A DNA stretch of 64,000 bases from Ralstonia pickettii DTP0602 (GCA_000471925.1 CP006668.1:558001-622000), one strand, 5' to 3'. Counted from the stretch's first letter, positions 44,016-53,643 are shown. Made by a program: numbers and translations. Notes: generated by a model from the letters alone, not told the origin.

Positions 44016-45038
44016 TCAGCCCGCAGCATCCTCCCGCGCTGCTTCGTATTGCCCCAGGCAGGCCATGCCATTCAGTCGTGAGCGCTGCAGCAGCGTCCGT
44101 TGCGCTTGCGCCGCGTTAGCGGCCTCGCCGCGCCAGGCGAACAGGGGCGGCTCCTGCAAGGCGCGCCCGTAGGAGAAGCTCAGCCGCCAGGGCAATGGGG
44201 CGAGCCGGTTCATGGCATCGAGATTGGCGGTGGCCTCAGTGGGAGTTTGTCCGCCGGACAGGAAGAAGATGCCCGGCACCGCCGCCGGCACCGTGCGCTT
44301 GAGCACCTGAACAGTCTCCCTGGCAACCTCGGCCGGCGCCGCGTGCCCGGCCTCCTTGCCGGGGAGCACCATGCTGGGTTTCAGCAGCATGTGTTCGAGC
44401 ACCACCGCATGCCGGTGCAAGGCGTGAAAGACTTCGTGCAAAACGGCCTCGGTGACCTCGGCGCAACGCGCCATGGAATGCGCGCCATCCATCAGCACCT
44501 CGGGCTCGACGATGGGCACCACGCCCGTCTCCTGGCAGATGGCTGCATAGCGTGCCAGCGCCTCCGCATTGGCCTGGATGGCAGCCCAGCCAGGCAGGTT
44601 GTCCGACACGATGTACACCGCGCGCCACTTGGCAAAGCGCGCGCCCTGCTGGTGATAGCCGGCAAGCCGCTTGGCCAGCCCGTCGAGACCCTCGGTGACC
44701 TCGTCTCCGGGAGCATGGGCGAGCGCGAGCTTGCCCTTGTCCACCTTGATGCCGGGCACGATGCCTTGGCGCGCAGCCAGTTCTGGCAGCGGCGTGCCAT
44801 CGTCGGCGCGCTGGCCCAGCGTTTCCTCGTACAGGATCACGCCGCTGATGAATTCACCAAGGCCCGGTGTCGACAGGAGCAGGTTGCGCCACGCCCGGCG
44901 GCTTTCCTCGCTCGATTCCACACCGATACGCTCGAACCGCTTGGCGATCGTCGGCCCGCTCTCGTCGGCGGCCAGCAGGCCCTTGCCCGCTTGCACCAGG
45001 GCGTCCACGGTGGCTTGCAGTTCGCTTCCTGTGTCCAT
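44016..45038 (-). CDS. Class I fructose-bisphosphate aldolase
   Basis: A 340-residue class I aldolase. It carries VQAGKGLLAADESGPTIAKRF at the N-terminus, the substrate-binding LYEETLGQ and VPGIKVDKG region, and VPIVEPEVLMDG. The Schiff-base lysine is in LEHMLLKPSMVLPG, and the FFLSGGQTPTEATANLDAMN loop follows. It cleaves fructose-1,6-bisphosphate to triose phosphates in the cytoplasm. Length and motifs are complete. The ATG at 45038 has GGAG 8 bases upstream; a longer frame reaches 45098. It appears to be a lone gene, 85 bp from a DUF3175 gene on the same strand. Confidence 0.9.
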   Translation of the reverse strand: MDTGSELQATVDALVQAGKGLLAADESGPTIAKRFERIGVESSEESRRAWRNLLLSTPGLGEFISGVILYEETLGQRADDGTPLPELAARQGIVPGIKVDKGKLALAHAPGDEVTEGLDGLAKRLAGYHQQGARFAKWRAVYIVSDNLPGWAAIQANAEALARYAAICQETGVVPIVEPEVLMDGAHSMARCAEVTEAVLHEVFHALHRHAVVLEHMLLKPSMVLPGKEAGHAAPAEVARETVQVLKRTVPAAVPGIFFLSGGQTPTEATANLDAMNRLAPLPWRLSFSYGRALQEPPLFAWRGEAANAAQAQRTLLQRSRLNGMACLGQYEAAREDAAG

Positions 45039-45123
45039 GATGTTGCTCCGCGAAGGTGACATAGGAACAAGCATTAGCTCGGAAATGCAATCGCGCAAGC
45101 GAGCCGTGGCGCGTTGCCCGTGC

Positions 45124-45447
45124 TTATGGTGGCCGTCCGAACGCTTCGCGCAGCTTGCCCTTGGCCTGCTCGAGCGTGGCGCGACGCTCCTTGGGCAGAT
45201 TGCGGCCGGCGCGATTGATGTAGAAGTTGAGCATCGACATCGCCGACTGGAAAGCCGTGCCCTTGCGGCGCCGGCTGCCCAGGGCGGAACGCTTGAGCGA
45301 GGCGGCGATCTCCTCGGGGCTGTCCGAAGCGAAGAGATGCGGTTCGAGGTCCAGCGCGTTGCTGTGCTCGGTCACGTCCTGTGACCAGCGCTGCGCATTC
45401 CTGGCGCCACCCTTTGCCGGCTGGCGAATGGATTTCGTGGCGGCCAT
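45124..45447 (-). CDS. DUF3175 family protein
   Basis: A 107-residue basic protein: AQRWSQDVTEHSNALDLEPHLF, then EEIAASLKRSALGSRRRKG, and AMSMLNFYINRAGRNLPKER with a final EQAKGKLREAFGRPP. This matches DUF3175 from end to end. The function of the family is not known; its basic, helical make-up could suit nucleic-acid binding. AGGAGG lies 6 bases before the ATG at 45447. It is possibly co-transcribed with the aldolase. Confidence 0.85.
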   Translation of the reverse strand: MAATKSIRQPAKGGARNAQRWSQDVTEHSNALDLEPHLFASDSPEEIAASLKRSALGSRRRKGTAFQSAMSMLNFYINRAGRNLPKERRATLEQAKGKLREAFGRPP

Positions 45448-45752
45448 TGCCGGTCCTCCTACAGCTTCATCGGCATCCATCAAGCGTAGGCAACCTTTCG
45501 CCGTCTTGGCCAGGTCGGGGGCTGCAAGATGCGGTACCGCCAGCGGCATGCACGATCGCGCGCAGAGGGTTATTTCGTATGGTTTGGTCGTACGGCGGTC
45601 CTGGCGTCAGACACTGGCGTTGGGGCCTGACAATACATTCAAGCCCCCCCCGCTTCGCGGGATGGCTTAACTCAGGCATCAGACTTGGCGGGGCCAGCAC
45701 GTGTTGGCCGTTGGCTGGTTGTCGATCCACATACACATCGTCCGTCGTATTA

Positions 45753-45777
45753 TCTACGGACCGGTCGGGTCCGTAGA
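45753..45777. repeat. Inverted repeat TCTACGGACC/GGTCCGTAGA
   Basis: A perfect 10-bp stem (45753-45762 and 45768-45777) with loop GGTCG lies in an otherwise gene-poor stretch. No T-run follows. It could be a regulator site or an mRNA structure. Confidence 0.5.
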
Positions 45778-45819
45778 CTTGGAGAACAGTATTCACTCGA
45801 CCAGCACGCCTGGCGGCGT

Positions 45820-45883
45820 GCTGATTGCCCGCTACATGCGCAACGGCGAGGTGCGCACAGGGGTGTTCGAAGAAGTCGATTAA
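45820..45883 (+). pseudogene. Possible fragment of a fumarylacetoacetate-hydrolase-like N-terminus
   Basis: The segment VLIARYMRNGEVRTGVFEEVD followed by a stop resembles the first strand pair of FAH-family proteins (MKxxRYxxNGExRxGV). No downstream homology is present. The match is short and could be chance. Confidence 0.2.
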
Positions 45884-46057
45884 CGGATCTTCTGCGAATT
45901 GCCTTGTAGCGACTATTCGATAGCGTTCGTGATGGCGCTGCTGGCGTTGCCTGAGGCGCGCGAGCAGGGGCCTCTACTCCGGACTTGGGTACGGAGCTTG
46001 GGAACTCTCCATGTGATGCCAGGTGCAAACTCACTCCAAGCAGCTGGCCTTCCCAAC

Positions 46058-47290
46058 TCAAACTACACCGGCAGACCGCAATTGCTGCATGTCCATGCTC
46101 GTCAGCCCGGCAAGGCGGCCCAGGACCTCGTCAGTGTGAGCGCCCGGGATCGGCGCCGGATGGTCGTACCCACCTGGCGTGGCACTGAACTTCAGCGGAA
46201 ATCCCGGTGCGGAAGCACTGACGTGCCCGGCCGTCAGCGGATTCCACAAGCGCTCGACCATATCCCGCTCCAACAGCTGGTTCCAGGTGATCACGTCGTT
46301 GATGGTTCGCACAGGACTGCAGGGGACTTTAGCTGTCGTTAGCGTGCCGATGATCTCGCGTGCTTGTCGCTTGCATGTCCAGCTACTCACCAGTTCATCG
46401 ACCAATTCGTTGTGGCTCAGACGCCATGGCAGATGCATCATCTCCTCGTCGTCGGCTATGTCGTTCCGATCCATTGCCGCAAGCAACGCGCTCCAATCAT
46501 CGTTTGTCGCTGCGCCAATCGTTACCCAGCCATCGCTGCACGGATAGACGTTGAACGGTGAGAAGCGCATGATCCGGCTGCCTTGCTGCAAGCTCAGGCC
46601 AAGCCGTTCGTAGCAATCGAGCGGTTCGTCGAAGATCAGGGAGAAGAGGCAGTCCGCCATGGAGATGTCTACGGCCTGTCCTTCACCGCTACGCTCGCGG
46701 TGCAGCAACGCGGCAACAATGCCGTTTGCGGCGAAGACCCCGGCGATCGCATCGGATAGCGGGGAGCCAGCCTTTACCGGCGCGGAACCCGGATGTCCCG
46801 TGATGCTCATCAGTCCAGCCGCTGCCTGGACCATCAGGTCGTACGCTTTCAGGTCCCTGTCGGGGCCGGTGGCTCCATACCCGGTGATGGAGCAGTAGAC
46901 GAGCCGGGGATTGACGGCCCGCAGCGTCTCGAAGTCGATGCCCAGGCGCGTCGCCACGCCCGCGCTGAAGTTCTCCACGACGACGTCCGCCTGCCCCACC
47001 ATGCGCAGGAAGATGTCTCGACCCTCCTGCGACTTCAGATTCAATGTGATCGACTTCTTTCCCCGCGCGCGCTTCATATAGGCAATGCCCATGTCTTGCT
47101 CGGTCTGGCGCTCGAACGAGACCCCCTCCGGACCGGCATACGGGGGCGCAAACGCGGTGGGGTCGCCGCCTTTGGGATCGTCGATCTTGATGACTTCAGC
47201 GCCCATGCCGGCCAGAAACAGTGTTGCCTGAGGGCCGGAGAAGAAGCGTGTGAGGTCTAGGACGGTAATACCGTCGAGGATCTTTGGCAT
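46058..47290 (-). CDS. Family III CoA-transferase (CaiB/BaiF)
   Basis: A 410-residue enzyme: GITVLDLTRFFSGPQATLFLA, GAEVIKIDDPKGGDP, KRARGKKSITLNLKS, ADVVVENFSAGVATRLG. The likely catalytic Asp is in KAGSPLSDAIAG. C-terminal PGFPLKFSATPGGYDHPAP is normal for the family. The first strand motif carries FFSGP instead of the usual VLAGP. It is downstream of a LysR gene on the same strand (91-bp gap) and divergent from the thiol-enzyme series that starts at 48524. Substrate unknown. Confidence 0.9.
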   Translation of the reverse strand: MPKILDGITVLDLTRFFSGPQATLFLAGMGAEVIKIDDPKGGDPTAFAPPYAGPEGVSFERQTEQDMGIAYMKRARGKKSITLNLKSQEGRDIFLRMVGQADVVVENFSAGVATRLGIDFETLRAVNPRLVYCSITGYGATGPDRDLKAYDLMVQAAAGLMSITGHPGSAPVKAGSPLSDAIAGVFAANGIVAALLHRERSGEGQAVDISMADCLFSLIFDEPLDCYERLGLSLQQGSRIMRFSPFNVYPCSDGWVTIGAATNDDWSALLAAMDRNDIADDEEMMHLPWRLSHNELVDELVSSWTCKRQAREIIGTLTTAKVPCSPVRTINDVITWNQLLERDMVERLWNPLTAGHVSASAPGFPLKFSATPGGYDHPAPIPGAHTDEVLGRLAGLTSMDMQQLRSAGVV

Positions 47291-47380
47291 GGAGAATCCC
47301 GAATCGAGGCGATGCCAAAGTGTAGGGACGGGGAGACGAACCGCGCCAATACGATCGACGCCTGCCCCTATCGCTCAAAC

Positions 47381-48358
47381 TTATGGCGCCGGGTCATCTC
47401 CTGCGAGAAGCAGGTGTGCGCCCTCCCACGTGCCGTCGCGTACAAGCGCCATGCTCACCTCAAGGAGCAGTGCCGATACGTGTTCAGCGGCCACACTCAA
47501 CGTCTTCACATCATAGGTACACAGCGATACCTGACGCTTGAGTGTTGCGTCGGAAATCCGGTGTGCGACCACACCCTTCACGGGGGAGGCGCCGGCCAAC
47601 GCCGACGCAGACAGAATGGTGGCGCCCAAGCCATCCGCCACCACCGATTTGATGGTGGCCAGCGAGTCAAGCTCTGCGACGATCTCTGCTGTCAGGCCCG
47701 CCTTTGCCAGCGCGTCGTCAATGATCTGTCGCGTTGCATTCGCACGCCCCGGCAAGATCAAAGGCCGCGACGCGGCGTCGGCCAGGCTCACGGGCTCTCC
47801 GAATGGCCCGCTGCCAGCGGCCAACAGGAAGAGCTCTTCGACCAATAAAGGCTTGATGTCCAGATGCGGCAACGCCTTTCTGTGTGGTGCCGCCGCATCG
47901 CCGGGTTCGTGCCGTTCGAACAAGAGCGCCATTTCGATACGCCCGTTGGCCACCATCTCTGCCAGGTGGCCGCTCAAGCTCTCCATGATCTGCAATCGGA
48001 CTTGCGGAAGGCGGCTGCGCACAGCCGCGACGAGAGGCGCGGCGAGAATGTTCGCCACACTCGTCGGCATACCCACGGAGACCGCGCCGACTGGCGCGCC
48101 TCCCGCGTGCTGCACGTCGGCCTTGATCCGCTCCGCCAGCCGCAGCGCCGCCTGGGCATGGCGATAGAGCACTTTACCTGCGGCGGTTGGCGTGACGCCG
48201 CGCGATGTGCGCGTCAGCAGTTGCACGCCAAACTCGGCTTCCAGATTGGCAATCTGCTGACTCAGCGCGGGTTGTGCGATGTAGAGATCGGCGGCAGCGC
48301 GGGACAGGCCACCCAACTCTACGATGCGAACGAAATACCGGAGTTGCCGCAGTTCCAT
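47381..48358 (-). CDS. LysR-type transcriptional regulator
   Basis: A 325-residue LTTR with the MELRQLRYFVRIVELGGLSRA opening, HTH AAADLYIAQPALSQQIANLE and LLTRTSRGVTPTAAG. The sensor domain starts near residue 90 (GAVSVGMPTSVANILA), typical of the NAC/CbbR-like group with this N-terminus. It is divergent from the DsbA-like/GST operon by 165 bp of AT-richer DNA and upstream of a CoA-transferase on its own strand. It is the likely switch for the thiol-redox region. Confidence 0.9.
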   Translation of the reverse strand: MELRQLRYFVRIVELGGLSRAAADLYIAQPALSQQIANLEAEFGVQLLTRTSRGVTPTAAGKVLYRHAQAALRLAERIKADVQHAGGAPVGAVSVGMPTSVANILAAPLVAAVRSRLPQVRLQIMESLSGHLAEMVANGRIEMALLFERHEPGDAAAPHRKALPHLDIKPLLVEELFLLAAGSGPFGEPVSLADAASRPLILPGRANATRQIIDDALAKAGLTAEIVAELDSLATIKSVVADGLGATILSASALAGASPVKGVVAHRISDATLKRQVSLCTYDVKTLSVAAEHVSALLLEVSMALVRDGTWEGAHLLLAGDDPAP

Positions 48359-48523
48359 GGCGTGTGATCGTCTCCTGCCGGCACTCGCTGGGCTGCCCAG
48401 TGCGGGCGATATCTTTGACTTATACCCAGATCTGAATTCGCTATTAGGCCGGGCTTCGATGGAATCTTACACTGGCCTCACTACCCCGCCAGCAACCAGA
48501 TCCTATCAGCCAGGAGCAATGCA

Positions 48524-49150
48524 GTGACCAAGAATCGTGTCGACGTCTACTGGGACATTGGAAGCACCAATACCTACTTCGCCCTCAAACTTATCAGGCC
48601 AATCCTGGAGCGCCACGACGCAGAACTCGTGCTGCATCCGTACAACCTGGGCCATGTCTTCCGGCAGTACGGCTATGAGCTGATGAAGGAGCCCAAGTCC
48701 AAGTTGCGGTACCGCAAGCGCGATCTGATGCGTTGGGCGGAAAAGTTCAATCTGCCGTTTCAGATCCCGCGCCAGTTTCCCATCAAGTCGAGCCGGGTGC
48801 TGCGCGGCTCTCTGGCAATGCGCCGCCAGGGTCTCGAACTCGAATTCGTCGAGCAGGTCTTCAGTGCTTACTGGGAGAGGGGCGACGCGACGATTGTCGA
48901 GTACGCCGGCTTGCGGCCGATTGCCACGGAATTGGGGGTCGACCCGGACTGGTTTGAGGCGATGAGCGCCAGTGATGAGATCGGCAAGGAACTGGTGGAG
49001 GCCACGGACCGCGCAGTCGAACGCGGGGTCTTCGGGGTGCCGATGATCCTTGTCGGCGATGAGATGTTCTGGGGCAAGGACCGCATGGAGTTCGTTGAAG
49101 ATGAACTTCGCCGGCAGTTCGAGAATTCGCAAGTCCTGGCAATTGCCTGA
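48524..49150 (+). CDS. DsbA-family / 2-hydroxychromene-2-carboxylate isomerase-like protein (GST kappa fold)
   Basis: A 208-residue thioredoxin-fold protein with inserted helical domain. VDVYWDIGSTNTYFALKLIRP marks the N-terminal strand with a Ser in the glutathione-site position, and no CxxC is present. GVFGVPMILVGDEMFWGKDRMEFVEDELRR is the C-terminal half with the cis-proline (VPM). Such proteins are glutathione-dependent isomerases or transferases in aromatic degradation. The GTG at 48524 is preceded by AGGAG. It is the first gene of a series with a GST and glutathione reductase, supporting a glutathione-linked reaction. Confidence 0.85.
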   Translation: MTKNRVDVYWDIGSTNTYFALKLIRPILERHDAELVLHPYNLGHVFRQYGYELMKEPKSKLRYRKRDLMRWAEKFNLPFQIPRQFPIKSSRVLRGSLAMRRQGLELEFVEQVFSAYWERGDATIVEYAGLRPIATELGVDPDWFEAMSASDEIGKELVEATDRAVERGVFGVPMILVGDEMFWGKDRMEFVEDELRRQFENSQVLAIA

Positions 49151-49161
49151 CGAGGTCGATC

Positions 49162-49866
49162 ATGATTGACCTGTACTTCTGGAGCACGCCCAACGGCTAT
49201 AAGGTCTCGATCCTTTTGGAAGAGCTCGCCCTCCCGTACCGGGTAATACCCGTGCACATAGGGAAGGGGGATCAGTTCAAGCCGGATTTCCTCAGGATCA
49301 GCCCGAACAACAAGATCCCCGCGATCGTCGATCATGACGGCCCGGGCGACGAACCGTTCGCTATGTTCGAGTCCGGCGCCATCATGATGTATCTCGCCGA
49401 GAAAGCCGGATGGAAGTTCCTTCCCCAGGACATGCAGCCGCGCCAGGAAGTTGTGCAGTGGCTGATGTTCCAGATGGGGGGAGTCGGCCCGATGCTCGGC
49501 CAGGCCCATCATTTCCGCAAGTACGCGCCCGAGCCAATCCCTTACGCGGTCGATCGCTACACGAATGAGGCGGCCAGGCTGTATCGCGTGATCGACCGGC
49601 GCCTGGGAGACGTGGCGTACCTGGGCGGCAACGAGTACTCGATCGCTGACATGGCCACGTACCCGTGGCTGCGCGCGCATAAATGGCAAGGGCAGGCACT
49701 GGAGGATTTTCCGAACCTGCGGCGTTGGTACGGAACCGTCCGGGCACGTCCGGCAGTCCAGAGGGGGCTTGCGGTGCTCTCCGACAAAGTGGACAAATCC
49801 GGCGCGAAGCCCGCCGGCGAACGCTGGGACAACCTGTTCGGCGCCTCGCAGTTTGACACCCGCTGA
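49162..49866 (+). CDS. Nu-class glutathione S-transferase (YfcG/YghU-like)
   Basis: A 234-residue GST that follows E. coli YfcG closely: MIDLYFWSTPNGYKVSILLEE, FKPDFLRISPNNKIPAIVDH, FESGAIMMYLAEKAG, GGVGPMLGQAHHFRKYAPEP, YSIADMATYPWL. YfcG proteins bind two glutathione molecules and have disulfide-bond reductase activity. The TPN motif that contacts GSH is intact. It lies 11 bp after the DsbA-like gene and 20 bp before a CoA-transferase, with glutathione reductase further on. A role in glutathionyl-substrate reduction fits. Confidence 0.9.
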   Translation: MIDLYFWSTPNGYKVSILLEELALPYRVIPVHIGKGDQFKPDFLRISPNNKIPAIVDHDGPGDEPFAMFESGAIMMYLAEKAGWKFLPQDMQPRQEVVQWLMFQMGGVGPMLGQAHHFRKYAPEPIPYAVDRYTNEAARLYRVIDRRLGDVAYLGGNEYSIADMATYPWLRAHKWQGQALEDFPNLRRWYGTVRARPAVQRGLAVLSDKVDKSGAKPAGERWDNLFGASQFDTR

Positions 49867-49885
49867 GCTCTCGCAAGGAACGCAC

Positions 49886-51172
49886 ATGTCTTCGCCTTCA
49901 ATGCTTCAGGGATACCGTGTCCTTGATATCACGCAGATTGTTGCTGGTCCCACCTGTGGCCGTCTCCTGGCCGAGATGGGCGCGGATGTCGTCAAGCTCG
50001 AACTTGGTCCGCACGGTGACCGGACGCGGATCGGTGGCTTGCGGCCGACGGCCCCCGAATACAAGGGCACCACGCACAGCACTTACTATTTTCAGCACAA
50101 CCATTCCAAGAGAAGCTTGGCGCTGGATTTCAAGCATCCTCATGCCCGGGATCTGATCCGGCGGCTGGTGCCCAAGTTCGACGTCGTGATCGAAAACTTC
50201 TCACCCGGCGTGATGGCGCGCGCAGGTTTGTCCTACGGCGAACTCAAGGCGCTGCATCCCGGCCTGATCATGTGCTCGATCTCGCTGGCGGGACAGACGG
50301 GGCCGTTGAGCCAGAAGCCTGGCTACGACTACATCGCCCAGGCCTATTCCGGCGTCACTGACCTGATCGGTGACCCGAATGGCGAGCCGGCGCTCATCAC
50401 GATGGCAATCGGGGACATGACCACCGGCTGGGCCGCCGCGATGGCCATCAGCTTCGCGCTGCTGCACCGTGAGCGCACCGGGGAGGGGCAGCATGTCGAA
50501 GCTTCGTTGCTCGACAGCTACATGAATATGCACGAGGTGGCGATGCCTCGCGTCTCTCTGCGAAAGAACTACACACCCAGGCGAACCGGATCGCAGCATC
50601 CGGACGGTGGGCCGACCGGCATCTTCCGCTGTTCGGATGGCAGCTACATAACGCTGGCCACGCTGCCGCACCAGTGGAAGGCGTTCGTCGAGGCGCTGGA
50701 GCAGCCCGGGTTGCTCGATGACCCGCGCTTCTCCACAGCGGCGCTACGACGCGACAACAATACAGCGTTGAAATCGGTCCTCGAGGCGTGGCTGGCGCGA
50801 TTCCCTACGCGCGAAACGGCGATCGAGCGGCTCGAGGTAAAGCGTATTCCGGTAGCGCCGGTCCTGACGCTCAACGAGGCGATGGCCCATCCGCACATGC
50901 GCGCTCGTGGCACGGTCCGACGCGTACATGATCAGACGCTCGGGGCGTTTGACATTCCCGGGATGCCTGTCAGGTTCTCCGGTTGGACGCCGTCCAACGA
51001 TCTCCATGCGGATCTGATGGGGGAGAACAACGAGTCCACGCTGGTGGAGCTTCTTGGGCTCACCGACGCCGAGATCGCTGGTCTCTATGCCGAGGGCGTG
51101 CTGGTCCGCGACCCCAGCATCGACAAGCTCTCTCGTCGTGAGCGCGACGCAACCCATGCTATGGCCGAGTAG
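49886..51172 (+). CDS. Family III CoA-transferase (CaiB/BaiF)
   Basis: A 428-residue enzyme starting at the ATG at 49886 (AAGGA upstream); the frame extends 39 codons into the GST gene without homology. Motifs: YRVLDITQIVAGPTCGRLLAE, GADVVKLELGPHGDRTR, NHSKRSLALDFKHP, FDVVIENFSPGVMARAG. The catalytic Asp is expected in TMAIGDMTTGWAAAM. It is embedded between a GST and glutathione reductase, so its product or substrate is probably handled as a CoA thioester in the same pathway. Confidence 0.9.
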   Translation: MSSPSMLQGYRVLDITQIVAGPTCGRLLAEMGADVVKLELGPHGDRTRIGGLRPTAPEYKGTTHSTYYFQHNHSKRSLALDFKHPHARDLIRRLVPKFDVVIENFSPGVMARAGLSYGELKALHPGLIMCSISLAGQTGPLSQKPGYDYIAQAYSGVTDLIGDPNGEPALITMAIGDMTTGWAAAMAISFALLHRERTGEGQHVEASLLDSYMNMHEVAMPRVSLRKNYTPRRTGSQHPDGGPTGIFRCSDGSYITLATLPHQWKAFVEALEQPGLLDDPRFSTAALRRDNNTALKSVLEAWLARFPTRETAIERLEVKRIPVAPVLTLNEAMAHPHMRARGTVRRVHDQTLGAFDIPGMPVRFSGWTPSNDLHADLMGENNESTLVELLGLTDAEIAGLYAEGVLVRDPSIDKLSRRERDATHAMAE

Positions 51173-51189
51173 GCCCACCAGGAGCTTTC

Positions 51190-52617
51190 ATGTCCTATGA
51201 GCTGGATCTGTTCGTCATCGGCGCGGGCTCTGGCGGCGTTCGGGCTGCGCGCATTGGGGCGCGCGCCGGGGCCCGTGTGGCGATCGCGGAAGCCGACCGG
51301 GTTGGTGGCACATGCGTCATGCGAGGATGTGTACCAAAGAAGTTGCTGGTCCTGGCAAGCCGGTTCTCCGATAGCTTTGCCGACGCCCCGGGATTTGGCT
51401 GGCGCGTAGACAACCGGCACTTCGATTGGTCCCGACTCCTCGCCGCAAAGGATCGCGAACTCGCGCGGCTGGAGCAAGCGTATTCCAACGGCCTGGATGC
51501 AGACGGCGTCACCCTCTATCGAGAGCGTGCCGTGATCGAGGACGCGCACACCGTCCGGTTGGCGTCTGGAAGGTCCCTCCGTTCGCGCTACATACTGGTG
51601 GCGACAGGTGGATCCCCAGTCATGCCCACGCATATCGCCGGAGCTTGCCACGGGATCACCTCGGATGAGGCGTTCGGCCTCGAGGCCTTGCCCGATCGCA
51701 TCCTGATCGTCGGCGGCGGCTATGTCGCGGTGGAGTTTGCCGGCATCTTCCGTGGGATGGGTGTCGCCACAACACTGGTCCACCGAGGGAGCCATCTGCT
51801 CCGAGGATTCGATGCCGACCTGCAGTCGCGCCTCGAAACTGCCTACGTACAGCGGGGCGTCGATCTGCGGCTGCGCACAACGGTTACCAGCATCGAACAA
51901 GGGGAGGGCGGAGGGTTGGATGCAAACCTTTCCGACGGTACCGGAATGCGAGTCGACACAGTGCTGTTTGCCGTGGGGCGTCGGCCTCTTACATCGGAGA
52001 TTGGGCTCAAGGAAAACGGCGTGGCCATGGATTCGTCCGGGTCCATCCAGGTCGACGCCGACTCACGAACGAGCGTGCCATCAATCTTTGCGGTAGGTGA
52101 CGTGACCAATCGTGCCAACCTGACACCCGCGGCAATCCTGGAGGGGCAAGCCGTCGCGGAATTGCTGTTTGGCGATGGCAAGACGCGCAGGATGAACTAC
52201 GGAAGGATTCCTACCGCTGTCTTCTCGACGCCGGAGATCGCTACCGTGGGCCTGTCCGAAGCGGCAGCGCGAGCAGGCGGCGGGCCCGTGCGGGTGTTTC
52301 GTACAGACTTCCGCCCGCTGTCCGCAACGCTTTCCGGGAGCGCCGAACGCGTACTTATGAAGATCGTGGTCGATGCGGTCACCGACAAGGTCGTCGGCGT
52401 GCATATCGCAGGCGCCGGCGCGGCAGAGATGGTGCAACTCGTTGCGGTCGCGCTCGAAGCCGGGGCGACCAAGGCGCAGTTCGACAGCACCATCGCGCTG
52501 CATCCAACGGCTGCCGAGGAACTGGTCACGCTGCGAGAGCCACTTCCCGACCCGGTTTCTGACCATTCACCACAAGGCATCGCGAGCCCGTTGACCGGGG
52601 CGCTGGCAGTTTCGTGA
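51190..52617 (+). CDS. gor: Glutathione-disulfide reductase
   Basis: A 475-residue FAD/NAD(P)-dependent disulfide reductase. The FAD Rossmann motif is LFVIGAGSGGVRAARIGA. The redox pair is C42/C47 in GGTCVMRGCVPKK, the glutathione reductase form. The NADPH site is in ILIVGGGYVAVEFAGIF followed by a VHRG arginine. The second FAD motif is SIFAVGDVTN. The catalytic His is in ALHPTAAEELV. It regenerates GSH for the preceding GST-type enzymes. It lies 17 bp after the CoA-transferase gene. Confidence 0.92.
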   Translation: MSYELDLFVIGAGSGGVRAARIGARAGARVAIAEADRVGGTCVMRGCVPKKLLVLASRFSDSFADAPGFGWRVDNRHFDWSRLLAAKDRELARLEQAYSNGLDADGVTLYRERAVIEDAHTVRLASGRSLRSRYILVATGGSPVMPTHIAGACHGITSDEAFGLEALPDRILIVGGGYVAVEFAGIFRGMGVATTLVHRGSHLLRGFDADLQSRLETAYVQRGVDLRLRTTVTSIEQGEGGGLDANLSDGTGMRVDTVLFAVGRRPLTSEIGLKENGVAMDSSGSIQVDADSRTSVPSIFAVGDVTNRANLTPAAILEGQAVAELLFGDGKTRRMNYGRIPTAVFSTPEIATVGLSEAAARAGGGPVRVFRTDFRPLSATLSGSAERVLMKIVVDAVTDKVVGVHIAGAGAAEMVQLVAVALEAGATKAQFDSTIALHPTAAEELVTLREPLPDPVSDHSPQGIASPLTGALAVS

Positions 52618-52677
52618 ATGCTGCGGCCGGCCACGGCTCCGACACAGCACAGACCAAAAGATAAATGGAGACAAGCA

Positions 52678-53643
52678 ATGAAGCAGTACCTCTACCTTCT
52701 GGCAGGCGCGATCCTTTCGTGTCCGGCCTATGCGGATTCATTTCCATCCAAGCCGGTGACGCTGGTGGTTCCCTTCAGCGCAGGCGGCCCAACGGACGTG
52801 GTCGCGAGATCCTTGGCGGTAGCGATGGGCCGTGCGCTCGGGCAACCTGTGGTGGTCGAGAATCGAGCGAGCTCCAGCGGCATTGTCGGCAGCGAAGTCG
52901 TAACCCGGGCCGAGCCGGACGGCTATACGCTTCTGATCCACAACATTGGCTTTGCGACCCTGCCAGCCTTGTCGCGCAGCCTCCGCTTCGATCCCCTGAA
53001 GGACTTCTCGTACATCGGCCAGGTGGTCGACGTGCCGATGACCCTGATCGGGCGGAAAGACATGAAGCCAGAGGGATTCGCGGAACTCGTACCCTGGATA
53101 ACGGCGCGGCAGAAGCAGATCAACATCTCTAATGCAGGCGTCGGTACGGCGTCGCATCTGTGTGGGCTGCTGCTGATGAACCGGCTGGGCGTATCGATGA
53201 CATCGGTGCCTTACAAAGGAGCGGGGCCAGCGATGACCGACCTGATGGGCGGACAGGTGGACTTGATGTGCGACCAGGTAACGACGACGACACAGCCGAT
53301 TCTGACGCACCGGGTCAAGGCCTACGGCACGACCACGGCGGTCCGCCTTTCAAACTTGCCGGAGGTTCGGACACTTCAGGAGCAGGGACTGGATCGCTTC
53401 GAGGTGACTGTCTGGCACGGACTGTATGCGCCGAAACGTACGCCCAGGCCAGTGATCGACAAGCTCTCTGCCGCCTTGCGGGCCGCGCTGGCGGAGCCGG
53501 CGTTCAAGGCTTCGATGGCCAAGCTTGGTGCCGTCCCGGTAGACGGCAACAAAGCAACGCCGGAGGGGCTGGAGGACCAACTGCGAAAGGAGATTGCCAA
53601 ATGGACCCCAGTGATCACGAACGCGCGAGCCTACCTGGACTGA
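52678..53643 (+). CDS. Bug/TctC family tripartite tricarboxylate receptor
   Basis: A 321-residue periplasmic binding protein. The signal peptide ends around AYADS. FPSKPVTLVVPFSAGGPTDVVAR, ENRASSSGIVGSEVV and the ligand loop INISNAGVGTASHLCG are visible. The start at 52678 has GGAGACAAGCA upstream; the frame begins 20 codons earlier with no signal character. It closes the glutathione-linked series and is followed by a ~350-bp gap with its own promoter-like DNA. Confidence 0.9.
   Translation: MKQYLYLLAGAILSCPAYADSFPSKPVTLVVPFSAGGPTDVVARSLAVAMGRALGQPVVVENRASSSGIVGSEVVTRAEPDGYTLLIHNIGFATLPALSRSLRFDPLKDFSYIGQVVDVPMTLIGRKDMKPEGFAELVPWITARQKQINISNAGVGTASHLCGLLLMNRLGVSMTSVPYKGAGPAMTDLMGGQVDLMCDQVTTTTQPILTHRVKAYGTTTAVRLSNLPEVRTLQEQGLDRFEVTVWHGLYAPKRTPRPVIDKLSAALRAALAEPAFKASMAKLGAVPVDGNKATPEGLEDQLRKEIAKWTPVITNARAYLD

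Larger units (their letters stand above)
45448..46057. other. Intergenic region with gene debris
   Basis: 610 bp between the DUF3175 gene and the CoA-transferase at 46058. It contains a C-rich stretch at 45644-45651 with CCCGCTTCGCGGG, a 10-bp inverted repeat at 45753-45777 and a possible fragment of a fumarylacetoacetase-like protein. No complete gene is supported. Confidence 0.5.
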
